DNA from: Eubacteriales bacterium
Lineage (GTDB): Bacteria; Bacillota; Clostridia; Lachnospirales; Lachnospiraceae
Direction: 5' to 3'
Length of the DNA: 29,754 nt
Assembly: GCA_030536565.1 (NCBI GenBank)
Contig: JAUNPT010000010.1
Span: forward strand, 1 to 29,754
The notes under the pieces were generated by a model that made no database searches, had not been told where the DNA came from, and saw nothing but the letters and a program-made list of their open reading frames with translations. Below are positions 7,278-14,294 of the stretch, piece after piece; the stretch's first letter is position 1, and the number at the start of each line of letters is the position of its first letter. The position numbers were made by a program, and so were the translations under genes.

Positions 7278-8087
7278 ATGCGAAATCAGTTCAAATGGAA
7301 TAAATATCTTATTGCAGGAGGCATTATAACAATAGTTATGTTGCTGCTTGCCATTGTTGGAACATTCTGGACTCCATACAGTACTACGTCTATGTCAGCG
7401 GCCGAGAAGTTTGCAGCTCCTTCCTTTAAACACATTATGGGAACGGATAACTTTGGCAGAGATATATTTTCGAGAGTTATGAAGGGGCTTGGGACAACAA
7501 TGGTTGTTGGAATACTTGTTGTGTCTGTGTCAGGAGCCGTGGGGATTTTTATTGGAGCACTTACGGGATTTTTCGGAGGGATTGTAGATGAGGCCATTAT
7601 GAGAATTAATGATGCAATCAATGGTTTTCCGAGTATTCTTTTATCACTGGTTGTTATAAGTGTCCTTGGAACAGGACAGTTAAATGTTATTTTTGCGTTG
7701 TCTATAGTATTTGTTCCAAGCTTTGTGCGGATTGTAAGAAGCGAATATATACGCCTCAGAGACATGGAATATGTAAACAGTGCGAGGATAATGGGAGTTT
7801 CTAAGGTACGGATTCTGTTCGTACACATTTTGCCAAATGTGCTTTCAGTGTTTTGGGTTTCAGTGCTTATTGGGTTTAATAACGCAATTTTAGCAGAATC
7901 AGGCATGAGTTATTTAGGAATTGGAGTACAGCCGCCTGACGCGTCCTTAGGAAAGATGCTGTCAGATGCACAAGGATATATGTTTGCTGCACCATGGTAT
8001 GCCATGTCAGCAGGTATTAGTATTGTTATTCTGGTGCTTGGCGTTTCTTTGCTGGGTGAGGGAATTAGGAGGTGCCGGAATGATTAA
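7278..8087 (+). CDS. ABC transporter permease, DppC/OppC-type
   Basis: 269 residues from ATG 7278 (MRNQFKWNKYLIAGG), preceded by ATGGGGATT as a weak ribosome site. In-frame ATG 7224 and TTG 7218 would add an untypical, arginine-rich N-terminus read through a hairpin, so they are disfavoured, though ATG 7266 is possible. Family features in order: first helix and WTPYSTTSMSAAEKFAAPS, the HIMGTDNFGRDIFSRVM block typical of DppC, the EAA loop (NSARIMGVSKVRILFVHILPNVL), AILAESGMSYLGIGVQPPDASLG, and a last helix. It pairs with the upstream permease. Its stop overlaps the ATPase start by 8 bases. Confidence 0.94.
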   Translation: MRNQFKWNKYLIAGGIITIVMLLLAIVGTFWTPYSTTSMSAAEKFAAPSFKHIMGTDNFGRDIFSRVMKGLGTTMVVGILVVSVSGAVGIFIGALTGFFGGIVDEAIMRINDAINGFPSILLSLVVISVLGTGQLNVIFALSIVFVPSFVRIVRSEYIRLRDMEYVNSARIMGVSKVRILFVHILPNVLSVFWVSVLIGFNNAILAESGMSYLGIGVQPPDASLGKMLSDAQGYMFAAPWYAMSAGISIVILVLGVSLLGEGIRRCRND

Positions 8088-9633
8088 TATAGAAAATCTG
8101 ACTGTTAGCTTTGAAGGAAGAAATGCTGTTGAAAATGTAAGCTTCTCTATTAAAGAGGGTGAAATAGTAGGGATTGTTGGAGAGTCTGGCTCAGGAAAAT
8201 CTGTTACAGCACTGACTATGATGGGGTTGCTTTCGGATAGTGCCAAGGTCGAATCGGGAAAGATTACATTTGATGAAATGGTGCTTGTAGAAGCAGGAAA
8301 AAAAAGAGATGACAATTTGCTCAGGCAATATCAGGGGAGACGTATGTCTATGGTCTTTCAGGAACCCATGACTTCACTCAATCCAACTATGAGGGTTGGA
8401 AAGCAGGTGGAGGAGGTTTTGCTGCTGCATACTGATTTGAGGGGAAGCAGGGTAAAGGAAAAGGTTCTTGATATCTTTAAAGAGGCAGGCTTGAAAAATC
8501 CGGAGACTGTTTATTTTAAATATCCGCATGAGCTTTCAGGCGGAATGAGGCAGCGTGTGATGATTGCAATTGCGCTGGTGCTGGAGCCATCACTCATTAT
8601 TGCTGATGAGCCTACAACTGCCTTAGATGTTACGATTCAGGCGCAGATTATTGAACTTCTTAAAGGAATTAATCAGAGGCATCATAATTCGATGCTGTTT
8701 ATTACACATGACCTGAATCTTGCAAAGAAGCTGGCATCAAAGCTTATTGTTATGCATAATGGACATGTTGTTGAAACAGGAACGCCAGAGGAAATATTTA
8801 GAGCACCAGCTAAGGAATATACTAAAATGCTGATATCTGCGGTGCCTCAGAGAAAAAAGAAAACAAAGCAGGGGGAGAATCTGGATAAAACAGAAAAAAA
8901 CAATTACGGGAATCCTGTTCTGACGGTGAAGGATTTAGATGTCTTTTATAAGGAAGGAAACCGTATGCTTGTTTCTGCAAAGAAAAATCAGAAGCAGGTT
9001 GTCAAAAGTGCTGAATTTTCTATATATAAGGGGGAAGTCCTTGGCCTGGTAGGGGAAAGCGGCTGTGGAAAAACCTCTCTTTCCAGAGCAATTATTGGAT
9101 TAAATGATAACTATACAGGTCAGATACAGCATTTTACAGAAAGACCACAGATGATTTTTCAGGATCCATACAGCTCGCTTAATCCTTCAAAAACTATTGG
9201 CTGGCTTCTTGAAGAACCGCTTCGGGTAAGGGGAGAACGGGGCAGTGCATTAAAGCAGGCTGCTGTTGAGATGCTTAAGAAGGTCGGGCTGGACGAAGGC
9301 TTTTATAATAGAAGGCCGGCTGAGTTATCAGGAGGGCAGAGACAGAGAATAAGCATTGCTCAGGCATTGATTACAAAGCCGGAATTTGTGATAGCTGATG
9401 AGCCTGTATCAGCTCTCGATGTTACAATTCAGGCACAGATTATGGATTTAATGATGGAGCTTAAAGAGGATATGGGATTATCCTATTTGTTTATTTCTCA
9501 CGACATTAATATAGTGTATCAGATCAGCGACAGGATTATGGTTATGCGTGATGGTTCAATTGTTGAGATTGGGCAGACAGAGAGACTGTTTAATGAACCT
9601 AAGGACGAATATACAAAGATTCTTCTGGCGTAA
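8080..9633 (+). CDS. fused double ATP-binding protein of the peptide importer (DppD-DppF fusion)
   Basis: 517 residues from ATG 8080, which has AGGAGGTG six to twelve bases upstream. Earlier in-frame codons lie inside the permease gene. Two complete ABC ATPase domains are present. Domain 1 has Walker A GESGSGKS at 34-41, signature LSGGMRQR at ~152 and Walker B LIIADEP at ~172. Domain 2 has Walker A GESGCGKT at ~325, signature LSGGQRQR at ~416 and Walker B FVIADEP at ~436. A lysine-rich linker (RKKKTKQGENLDKTEKN) joins them. Most Dpp/Opp systems encode these as two proteins. The fused form resembles GsiA/YejF-type ATPases and supplies both nucleotide-binding subunits at once. No terminator hairpin is visible directly downstream. 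Confidence 0.94.
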   Translation: MINIENLTVSFEGRNAVENVSFSIKEGEIVGIVGESGSGKSVTALTMMGLLSDSAKVESGKITFDEMVLVEAGKKRDDNLLRQYQGRRMSMVFQEPMTSLNPTMRVGKQVEEVLLLHTDLRGSRVKEKVLDIFKEAGLKNPETVYFKYPHELSGGMRQRVMIAIALVLEPSLIIADEPTTALDVTIQAQIIELLKGINQRHHNSMLFITHDLNLAKKLASKLIVMHNGHVVETGTPEEIFRAPAKEYTKMLISAVPQRKKKTKQGENLDKTEKNNYGNPVLTVKDLDVFYKEGNRMLVSAKKNQKQVVKSAEFSIYKGEVLGLVGESGCGKTSLSRAIIGLNDNYTGQIQHFTERPQMIFQDPYSSLNPSKTIGWLLEEPLRVRGERGSALKQAAVEMLKKVGLDEGFYNRRPAELSGGQRQRISIAQALITKPEFVIADEPVSALDVTIQAQIMDLMMELKEDMGLSYLFISHDINIVYQISDRIMVMRDGSIVEIGQTERLFNEPKDEYTKILLA

Positions 9634-9653
9634 AATTATATATGATTCAGGGG

Positions 9654-9681
9654 TCAAGTTTTTGTGATTTATATCCGATAT
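9654..9681 (+). promoter_or_regulatory. candidate sigma-28 (SigD/FliA-type) promoter
   Basis: TCAA at 9654-9657, a 16-base spacer and TCCGATAT at 9674-9681, against the Gram-positive motility consensus TAAA-N15-GCCGATAT (3/4 and 7/8 matches). It lies ~92 bases before the small unknown gene at 9773 and no competing sigma-A promoter is obvious. Chance occurrence cannot be excluded by eye. Confidence 0.45.
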
Positions 9682-9772
9682 CTGTTATGCAGAAGGAATA
9701 GGCAGCATATTTTAAGCAGAGTGCGAATATATATTTATTTGTGACTTAATATATTTCAGAAGGGAGCAGGAT

Positions 9773-10081
9773 ATGGCAGTTCATGGCATTGGTGGTTATT
9801 CACAGGAATATACGTATCAGTATAAAAATGATACTAATCAGAATACAGACACGACACAAAATGGCAGAGCAAAGGCTGACATAACAGACTGCACGCTGGA
9901 ACTTAAGAAAAACAACAAGTATAATCTGGTGGCGGCAACCAGTGAAGCCGAGGATATTGATGTGAGCAAGGCACTTCTTGATATGAAGAAGGACAATGTT
10001 CTGGACAGGTATAAATTTTTTGTGAATCATGCCAGACTGGGAACAGATTCTGATGGTACTGTAAGGCTGAAAAGAGATTGA
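9773..10081 (+). CDS. small hypothetical protein, 102 aa, possibly motility-associated
   Basis: ATG 9773 follows AGAAGGGAGCAGG, a good ribosome site. The product is soluble and hydrophilic. It has a glycine/tyrosine-containing start (MAVHGIGGYSQEYTYQY), an Asn/Thr-rich flexible stretch (residues ~18-32), then a more ordered half with ITDCTLELKK, VSKALLDMKKDNVLDRYKFFV and a charged end (GTVRLKRD). There is no signal peptide, membrane segment or recognised domain. The only functional hint is a sigma-28-like promoter upstream, which would place it in the flagellar regulon. A flagellum-related role is therefore inference. It is not obviously co-transcribed with the importer or the tRNA genes, which have their own promoter. 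Confidence 0.75.
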   Translation: MAVHGIGGYSQEYTYQYKNDTNQNTDTTQNGRAKADITDCTLELKKNNKYNLVAATSEAEDIDVSKALLDMKKDNVLDRYKFFVNHARLGTDSDGTVRLKRD

Positions 10082-10155
10082 AAAGGCTGAAATAGAGGGG
10101 ATTTGAGAGCTATACAATTGTACCGCAAAAAATTACAAAAAAATAAAAAAAGTGC

Positions 10156-10184
10156 TTGCATTATATAGGGTAGTTGTGTATAAT
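10156..10184 (+). promoter_or_regulatory. strong sigma-A promoter of tRNA-Gln
   Basis: TTGCAT (10156-10161), 17-base spacer, TATAAT (10179-10184). Predicted start is ~14 bases before the mature tRNA. Confidence 0.85.
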
Positions 10185-10204
10185 ACAACATGTCGTCACG
10201 ATAT

Positions 10205-10277
10205 TGGGCTTTCGCCAAGTGGTAAGGCACCAGATTCTGATTCTGGCATTTCGGGGGTTCGAATCCCTCAAGCCCAG
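10205..10277 (+). tRNA. tRNA-Gln (anticodon CTG)
   Basis: The 73-base cloverleaf has a 7-bp acceptor TGGGCTT/AAGCCCA, a D-arm with AAGTGGTAA, and anticodon stem CCAGA/TCTGG around loop TTCTGAT with CTG at 10237-10239. The T-arm carries TTCGAAT and the discriminator is G. The 3' CCA is not encoded. It reads CAG codons. A TTG-anticodon gene for CAA would be expected elsewhere in the genome. Confidence 0.95.
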
Positions 10278-10280
10278 CTT

Positions 10281-10309
10281 GCCCCTCGCAGTTTTGCGGG
10301 GGCTTTTTT
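10281..10309 (+). terminator. intrinsic terminator after tRNA-Gln
   Basis: GCCCC-T-CGCA pairs with TGCGGGGGC (one bulged T, loop GTTT) and is followed by six T. It lies only 4 bases after the tRNA discriminator. Confidence 0.9.
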
Positions 10310-10361
10310 ACTGTATAAGATTGTTGTGCATGACGGTTTTATGCAGAGATGATTTGATTGT

Positions 10362-10449
10362 GGAGTGGTATCGAAGTGGCTGTAACGAGCCGCACTCGAA
10401 ATGCGGTTGTCCTTAACTGGGCACGTGGGTTCGAATCCCACCCACTCCG
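10362..10449 (+). tRNA. tRNA-Ser (anticodon CGA)
   Basis: The 88-base class II cloverleaf has acceptor GGAGTGG/CCACTCC, anticodon stem CCGCA/TGCGG around loop CTCGAAA with CGA at 10397-10399, a long serine-type variable arm and a T-arm with GTTCGAATCC. Discriminator is G and CCA is not encoded. It reads TCG. No terminator follows before the next gene, 29 bases on. Confidence 0.95.
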
Positions 10450-10478
10450 TTTTAGCTTTTAGGAAAGGTGGATAGGGA

Positions 10479-11309
10479 ATGGTTGAATTAGGAAAAATAC
10501 AATGTTTAAATGTTGTAAAAAAGGTAGAGTTTGGAATTTACCTTGGAACTGAGACTGATAAGGTGCTTCTTCCGGCAAAGCAGGTGCCTGCCGATATTGA
10601 AATCGGAGATGCGATGACAGTATTTGTGTATAGGGATTCCAGCGACAGACTTATTGCCACAACAAAAACCCCTAAAATCTTACTTGGCCAGACAGCTGTG
10701 CTTAAGGTGTCACAGACAGGTAAAATCGGCGCTTTTCTTGACTGGGGTCTTGAAAAGGACATTCTCCTTCCATTTAAGGAGCAGACTACACATGTCCAGG
10801 AGGGAGATGAGTGTCTGGTTGCTTTATATATTGACAAGAGCAACAGACTGGCGGCAACTATGCGTGTGTACGATTATCTCTCAACTGGAAGTCAGTATGT
10901 TAAAGACAGTGCAGTTACAGGAACAGTAATTGAAATCAATCCTGATTTTGGAATATATGTTGCGGTTGATAATAAGTATTTTGGAATGATTCTTAAGAAT
11001 GAAATGTTTGGAAAGATTAAAATCGGAGATACATTTCATGGAAGAGTGACTAAGGTAAGAGATGACGGGAAGCTTACAATTAGCCTGAAGCAGAAGGCAT
11101 ATATCCAGATGGACGAGGATTCCAGGCTTATATATGATGCTATAAAGGCTAATGGCGGGAGCCTTCCGTTTACAGATAAGGCAGAGCCAGAGCTTATTAA
11201 AGATAAGTTTAATATGAGCAAAAATGCATTTAAACGTGCTGTCGGACGCCTTTTGAAGGAAGGCAGAATTAAGATTAATGCAGATTCAATCGTAAGTACA
11301 GGAAAGTAG
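10479..11309 (+). CDS. S1-domain RNA-binding protein, CvfB-like
   Basis: 276 residues; ATG 10479 lies after AGGAAAGGTGG and TAGGGA. Three tandem S1/OB-like repeats are visible: residues ~1-62 (LNVVKKVEFGIYLGTE...VLLPAKQV), ~66-130 (VLKVSQTGKIGAFLDWGLEKDILLPF) and ~145-210 (VTGTVIEINPDFGIYVAVDNKYFGMI...DDGKLTISLKQK). A C-terminal winged helix follows (ILI-type basic region LIKDKFNMSKNAFKRAVGRLLKEGRIKI). This order is that of CvfB/YitL, a cytoplasmic RNA-binding protein that affects virulence-gene expression in staphylococci. Its biochemical target is not established. The gene starts 29 bases after tRNA-Ser with no terminator between, so read-through transcription from the tRNA is likely. Confidence 0.88.
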   Translation: MVELGKIQCLNVVKKVEFGIYLGTETDKVLLPAKQVPADIEIGDAMTVFVYRDSSDRLIATTKTPKILLGQTAVLKVSQTGKIGAFLDWGLEKDILLPFKEQTTHVQEGDECLVALYIDKSNRLAATMRVYDYLSTGSQYVKDSAVTGTVIEINPDFGIYVAVDNKYFGMILKNEMFGKIKIGDTFHGRVTKVRDDGKLTISLKQKAYIQMDEDSRLIYDAIKANGGSLPFTDKAEPELIKDKFNMSKNAFKRAVGRLLKEGRIKINADSIVSTGK

Positions 11310-11370
11310 ATACACTAAGGCTTGAATACAGGACTGCGATGGAGTACAATAAGATGGAAAATTCACAAGT

Positions 11371-11398
11371 CTGTTTGTTTAAGAGCGAAAACAAACAG
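11371..11398 (+). other. stem-loop between cvfB-like gene and ridA
   Basis: CTGTTTGTTT and AAACAAACAG make a perfect 10-bp stem with an 8-base loop, followed only by GTTTG, so it is at best a weak terminator. The rest of the 169-base gap (11310-11478) shows no clear promoter. Confidence 0.45.
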
Positions 11399-11478
11399 GT
11401 TTGATGGCAGAGGAGAAATTACCTTTGGGAATTTCAGGCTGCATCTTTGTGACAGTTCGCTCAGAAATGAGGATTATT

Positions 11479-11853
11479 ATGCAGAAAGTAATTAGTACAG
11501 ATAAGGCTCCAAGTGCAATAGGACCTTATTCACAGGCAATTGAGATTAACAATATGGTATATACTTCAGGGGTTATTCCGGTAGATCCGCCAACAGGTAA
11601 TATTCCTGAGGGAGTTGAGGCTCAGGCAGAGCAGGCATTTAAGAATCTTTGTAATCTTGTTGAGGCCTCAGGCTCAAAGGTGGAAAATATCGTAAAGACT
11701 ACAGTTTTTATTAAAGAAATGAATGACTTTGGCAGGATTAATGAGATTTATAAGAAGTATTTTAAAGAGCCATTTCCGGCACGTTCATGTGTAGAAGTTG
11801 CAAGGCTTCCTAAAGATGTTTTGCTTGAAGTTGAAGCAATTGCGTGGAAGTAA
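11479..11853 (+). CDS. ridA: RidA-family reactive enamine/imine deaminase
   Basis: 124 residues from ATG 11479, which has GAGG seven bases upstream. In-frame TTG 11401 would add an untypical extension and is rejected. Characteristic RidA (YjgF/YER057c/UK114) elements are STDKAPSAIGPYSQAIEI, VYTSGVIPVDPPTGNIPEG, the middle block AEQAFKNLCNLVEASGS, FPARSCVEVARLPKDVLLEVEAIA, with the catalytic arginine in ARSCVEV. Archetypal members hydrolyse 2-aminoacrylate and related imines that form during PLP-enzyme catalysis, protecting metabolism in the cytosol as a homotrimer. The CPBP protease gene starts 3 bases after its stop, so they are co-transcribed. Confidence 0.95.
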   Translation: MQKVISTDKAPSAIGPYSQAIEINNMVYTSGVIPVDPPTGNIPEGVEAQAEQAFKNLCNLVEASGSKVENIVKTTVFIKEMNDFGRINEIYKKYFKEPFPARSCVEVARLPKDVLLEVEAIAWK

Positions 11854-11856
11854 TAT

Positions 11857-12789
11857 ATGGAACACAATAAAACCAAGGCAGTTAATATATTTTTTTCTGT
11901 ATTAATTGTTTTTTATCTGGGAATGTCATTTGTAGTCGGTATTATTGTACAGCTTGGTAAATATACTATGCCTGTATGGCCACAGTATGTTTTGAGCCAG
12001 GTTATTGCGATTATTCCAGCAGTAATTTACGCTGCTGCCTATAAGAGATATTTTCCGAAAGAGATTTCCTACAAACCGCTTAAACCAATAGATGCATTAG
12101 TTTCATTATTAACAGGCTATGCGTTGATTCCAATGGTACTTTTTATCGGTAATCTTACAATGCTGTTTGCGGCAAATCATATTCAGGAATCTGCAGATGG
12201 ACTTTTACAGTATCCTTTTATGATACAGCTTTTGATTGTTGCAGTTATTCCGCCTTTTGTTGAAGAATTTATTTTCAGAGGATTGTTTTATCATTCTTAT
12301 AGAAAGCAGGGGATATTGGCTGCTGCAGTGCTGAGTGGTTTTATATTTGGACTGTTTCATTTTAATATTAACCAATTCTGCTATGCATTTATAATGGGAA
12401 TTATTTTTGCTTATATGGTAGAGGCGACAGGTTCTATGTGGTCTTCTGTTCTGGCTCATTTTGCAGTGAACACTTATTCTGTAGGTATGATGGCACTTGT
12501 AAGATATTTAAGCAGCCATAGTGCTGAATTTAAGTCTCAGTATGAGGCGGCACAGTCAACAGCGGCTGGACAGTCTTTAGGAACAGTTATACCGCAGCTG
12601 GTTACACTGGCAGGTACAGCAGTATGCTTTATGTTTTTTGCGGCTGTTATGATTCGCGGCATGGCAAGAAGAAATGGACGCTTAGATAATATTACTCAAA
12701 AGAGAGGAAACATTAAAAATATAGTTTCCCTGCCTGTTATTATAACAGCAGCAGTTTGTATTATATATATGATTTTAATTGAAATATGA
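11857..12789 (+). CDS. CPBP-family intramembrane glutamic endopeptidase (Abi/Rce1-like)
   Basis: 310 residues with about eight hydrophobic segments. The family's three motifs are intact: EEFIFRG with Glu136-Glu137 and Arg141, FGLFHFN with His168, and LAHFAVN with His201 and Asn205. These residues form the glutamate/histidine active site inside the membrane. Bacterial members include proteases and bacteriocin self-immunity proteins, and no peptide substrate or bacteriocin gene is nearby. ATG 11857 follows the ridA stop with 3 bases between. The C-terminal part after residue ~215 is less conserved, with a Gln/Ala-rich segment and two more helices. It ends at a strong bidirectional terminator. 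Confidence 0.9.
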   Translation: MEHNKTKAVNIFFSVLIVFYLGMSFVVGIIVQLGKYTMPVWPQYVLSQVIAIIPAVIYAAAYKRYFPKEISYKPLKPIDALVSLLTGYALIPMVLFIGNLTMLFAANHIQESADGLLQYPFMIQLLIVAVIPPFVEEFIFRGLFYHSYRKQGILAAAVLSGFIFGLFHFNINQFCYAFIMGIIFAYMVEATGSMWSSVLAHFAVNTYSVGMMALVRYLSSHSAEFKSQYEAAQSTAAGQSLGTVIPQLVTLAGTAVCFMFFAAVMIRGMARRNGRLDNITQKRGNIKNIVSLPVIITAAVCIIYMILIEI

Positions 12790-12810
12790 AGGTGTTTTGC
12801 CTGAAAAAGG

Positions 12811-12858
12811 GAACTGCCGCTTTAACGAAAAACTTCGTAAAGCGGCAGTTCATTTTTT
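12811..12858. terminator. bidirectional intrinsic terminator between convergent genes
   Basis: The stem has arms 12811-12829 and 12834-12851 (GAACTGCCGCTTT ... AAAGCGGCAGTTC plus ACGAA/TTCGT, one bulged A), a 4-base loop, six T on the plus side (12853-12858) and an AAAAA run at 12804-12808 serving the minus strand. Confidence 0.92.
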
Positions 12859-12885
12859 CGTGCTGAAAAGATGCCCAGAAAAATA

Positions 12886-13062
12886 TTAAATTGAATAATC
12901 AATATTCTGTCCAAGATTAGGATAAACAGATGCTTCCATCATCTTAATCATGTTTTCACCTGTAGTATCTAAAGTATCAAGGCTTTTTTTGAGCACTGCA
13001 ACACTTACATCATTATTAACCTGTGCCGTACTTAATGCTGTTGATAAACCTGCAATATCCAT
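12886..13062 (-). CDS. YjfB-family small protein (putative motility protein)
   Basis: 58 residues from ATG 13062, which has GGAG eight bases upstream. ATG 13074 is in frame but has a poorer site. The sequence MDIAGLSTALSTAQVNNDVSVAVLKKSLDTLDTTGENMIKMME follows the YjfB pattern of a short helix, an SVAVLKK-like core and a second amphipathic helix. The family is annotated as putative motility protein because of its genomic distribution, and its function is unknown. It stands alone, convergent with the CPBP gene and sharing its terminator, and has its own sigma-A promoter. No flagellar genes are in the window. Confidence 0.82.
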   Translation of the reverse strand: MDIAGLSTALSTAQVNNDVSVAVLKKSLDTLDTTGENMIKMMEASVYPNLGQNIDYSI

Positions 13063-13132
13063 AAAAATCTCCATTCTTTAGCAGTCTGCGCCAAAGTTGT
13101 AAAAACACAGACAATCATCTTTTGGTTAGTTT

Positions 13133-13161
13133 ATTATATTATTAATATTTGTTAAAATCAA
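13133..13161 (-). promoter_or_regulatory. sigma-A promoter of the yjfB-like gene
   Basis: On the minus strand TTGATT (13161-13156), 17-base spacer, TATAAT (13138-13133). Predicted leader is ~60 bases. Confidence 0.8.
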
Positions 13162-13189
13162 TAGACTGCTGATTTTTTTAGAATATTTT

Positions 13190-13215
13190 GGCAATAATGA
13201 CAGATAAATATTGCC
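13190..13215 (+). other. inverted repeat upstream of the yitT-like gene
   Basis: GGCAATA (13190-13196) and TATTGCC (13209-13215), 7 bp with a 12-base spacing, sit 29 bases before the coding region in the divergent control region. They could be a leader hairpin or an operator. No clear plus-strand promoter was found beside it. Confidence 0.35.
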
Positions 13216-13243
13216 GGAATTTTAAGATTAGGCGGAAATGGAG

Positions 13244-14095
13244 ATGTATATGCATAATATATATAGAAGAAAAAATATCAGTGAGATAGTAGTGGGAACA
13301 CTTCTTATGGCTATAGCTTACCGCATGATTTTTGATTCGGTGGGTATGGTCACCGGGGGTTTTTCCGGTATTGGAATTATTGCTGGAAGAATATTTGGTG
13401 TTCCGCTCTGGCTTAACAATCTGGTGCTGAATGTTCCTCTGTTTTTGGCAGCATGGAAACTTAAGGGAGGAAGGTTTATAGGAAAATCTGTATTTGGGAC
13501 ATTGCTGCTCACAGTATTTTTGGGTATTCTGCCAGCCTTTCCACTTAATGAAGCGGATTATTTGCTGGCAGCACTGTTTGGGGGCGCAGTTTGCGGTACC
13601 GGTATTGGACTGGTGCTTCGTGGCGGAGCAACTACAGGGGGAACGGATCTTTTATCGACATTGATTCATTTGAGGGTTAAACATGTCTCTGTGGCATATA
13701 TAATGCAGATTATCGATGGGGCTGTTATTCTTTTGGGAGTTGCGGTATTTGGCATACATGTGAGTCTGTATGCAGTTATTGCTGTCTATGTCACGACACT
13801 TGTGTCCGACAGTGTTATGGAGGGAGTTAAGCATGCAAGGTCAGTTTATATTATATCTGAACATTATGAGGAGCTTTCGTCGCTTATAATGAAAGAAGTT
13901 GGCAGGGGTGTTACTTACTTATATGGCGAAGGAGTTTACTCTCTAAGGCAAAGGAAAATATTGCTGTGCGTTGTATCAAAGAAACAAATTCCACAAATAA
14001 AAGAGATTGTTGCTAGGCAGGATGCCAGTGCATTTTGTTTTATTGGTGATGTTCGTGAAGTTTTTGGGGAGGGTTTTGTACAAAAGTTACAGTGA
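13244..14095 (+). CDS. YitT-family membrane protein (DUF161 + DUF2179)
   Basis: About 283 residues. Three in-frame ATGs (13238, 13244, 13250) are possible: AGGCGG is 8 bases before 13244 and GGAG 6 bases before 13250. The N-terminal two thirds hold five to six membrane helices with the family-type motifs GMVTGGFSGIGIIAG and GGATTGGTDLLSTLIH. The C-terminal ~80 residues (ARSVYIISEHYEELSSLIMKEVGRGVTYLYGEGVYS...LLCVVSKKQIPQIKEIV) are the cytosolic DUF2179 domain. The biochemical role of YitT proteins is not settled. It stands alone between a divergent small gene and the msmX-type gene. Confidence 0.92.
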   Translation: MYMHNIYRRKNISEIVVGTLLMAIAYRMIFDSVGMVTGGFSGIGIIAGRIFGVPLWLNNLVLNVPLFLAAWKLKGGRFIGKSVFGTLLLTVFLGILPAFPLNEADYLLAALFGGAVCGTGIGLVLRGGATTGGTDLLSTLIHLRVKHVSVAYIMQIIDGAVILLGVAVFGIHVSLYAVIAVYVTTLVSDSVMEGVKHARSVYIISEHYEELSSLIMKEVGRGVTYLYGEGVYSLRQRKILLCVVSKKQIPQIKEIVARQDASAFCFIGDVREVFGEGFVQKLQ

Positions 14096-14134
14096 AAAGG
14101 CTTGTTTAGTGATATTTGCCTAAAAAATCCTTTT
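14095..14134 (+). terminator. weak terminator-like structure after yitT-like gene
   Basis: AAAAGG (14095-14100) pairs with CCTTTT (14129-14134) around an inner TTTAG/CTAAA stem, followed by an AT-rich stretch without a proper T-run. Confidence 0.3.
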
Positions 14135-14154
14135 ATATTTAGCAAATTACAATA

Positions 14155-14183
14155 TGGAAATCCAATTCTGTTTATTGTATAGT
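14155..14183 (+). promoter_or_regulatory. possible upstream promoter of the msmX-type gene
   Basis: TGGAAA (14155-14160), 17-base spacer, TATAGT (14178-14183). The -35 matches only 4 of 6 consensus bases. Confidence 0.4.
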
Positions 14184-14196
14184 AAGTACATTGAAA

Positions 14197-14211
14197 AACG
14201 CATTGTGCGTT
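14197..14211. promoter_or_regulatory. palindrome AACGCA-TTG-TGCGTT, operator candidate
   Basis: A perfect 6-bp inverted repeat with a 3-base centre sits just downstream of one candidate promoter and upstream of the other, where a repressor could act. It was compared with the catabolite-repression (cre) consensus and does not fit it. Confidence 0.4.
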
Positions 14212-14233
14212 AAATTATGCGGATTATAGTTTG

Positions 14234-14262
14234 TTTAGGCATTACGGTCTATGAATTATAAT
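14234..14262 (+). promoter_or_regulatory. possible proximal promoter of the msmX-type gene
   Basis: Consensus TATAAT at 14257-14262 with a poor -35 (TTTAGG at 17 bases). The initiation point would be ~25 bases before ATG 14295. Confidence 0.4.
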
Positions 14263-14294
14263 TTACGCAGTTATTTATTAGGAGGATTATTTTA

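Noticed and set aside
7286..7906. 206-codon minus-strand frame opposite the second permease gene, and similar long antisense frames (e.g. 24769-25251, 1547-1957)
   Set aside because: They are shadows of well-conserved genes, have no ribosome binding sites, and their translations show no family features.
10152..10416. Open frames of 66-80 codons across the tRNA genes
   Set aside because: They run through two well-formed tRNA cloverleafs and a terminator and lack ribosome binding sites.
11401..11478. N-terminal extension of RidA from TTG 11401
   Set aside because: RidA proteins start near MQKVIST. The extension has no family similarity and ATG 11479 has a proper SD.
14191..14211. Catabolite-repression (cre) site before the msmX-type gene
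   Set aside because: The TTGAAAAACG stretch is one base too long for the WTGNAANCG core, and the real feature there is the 6-3-6 palindrome.
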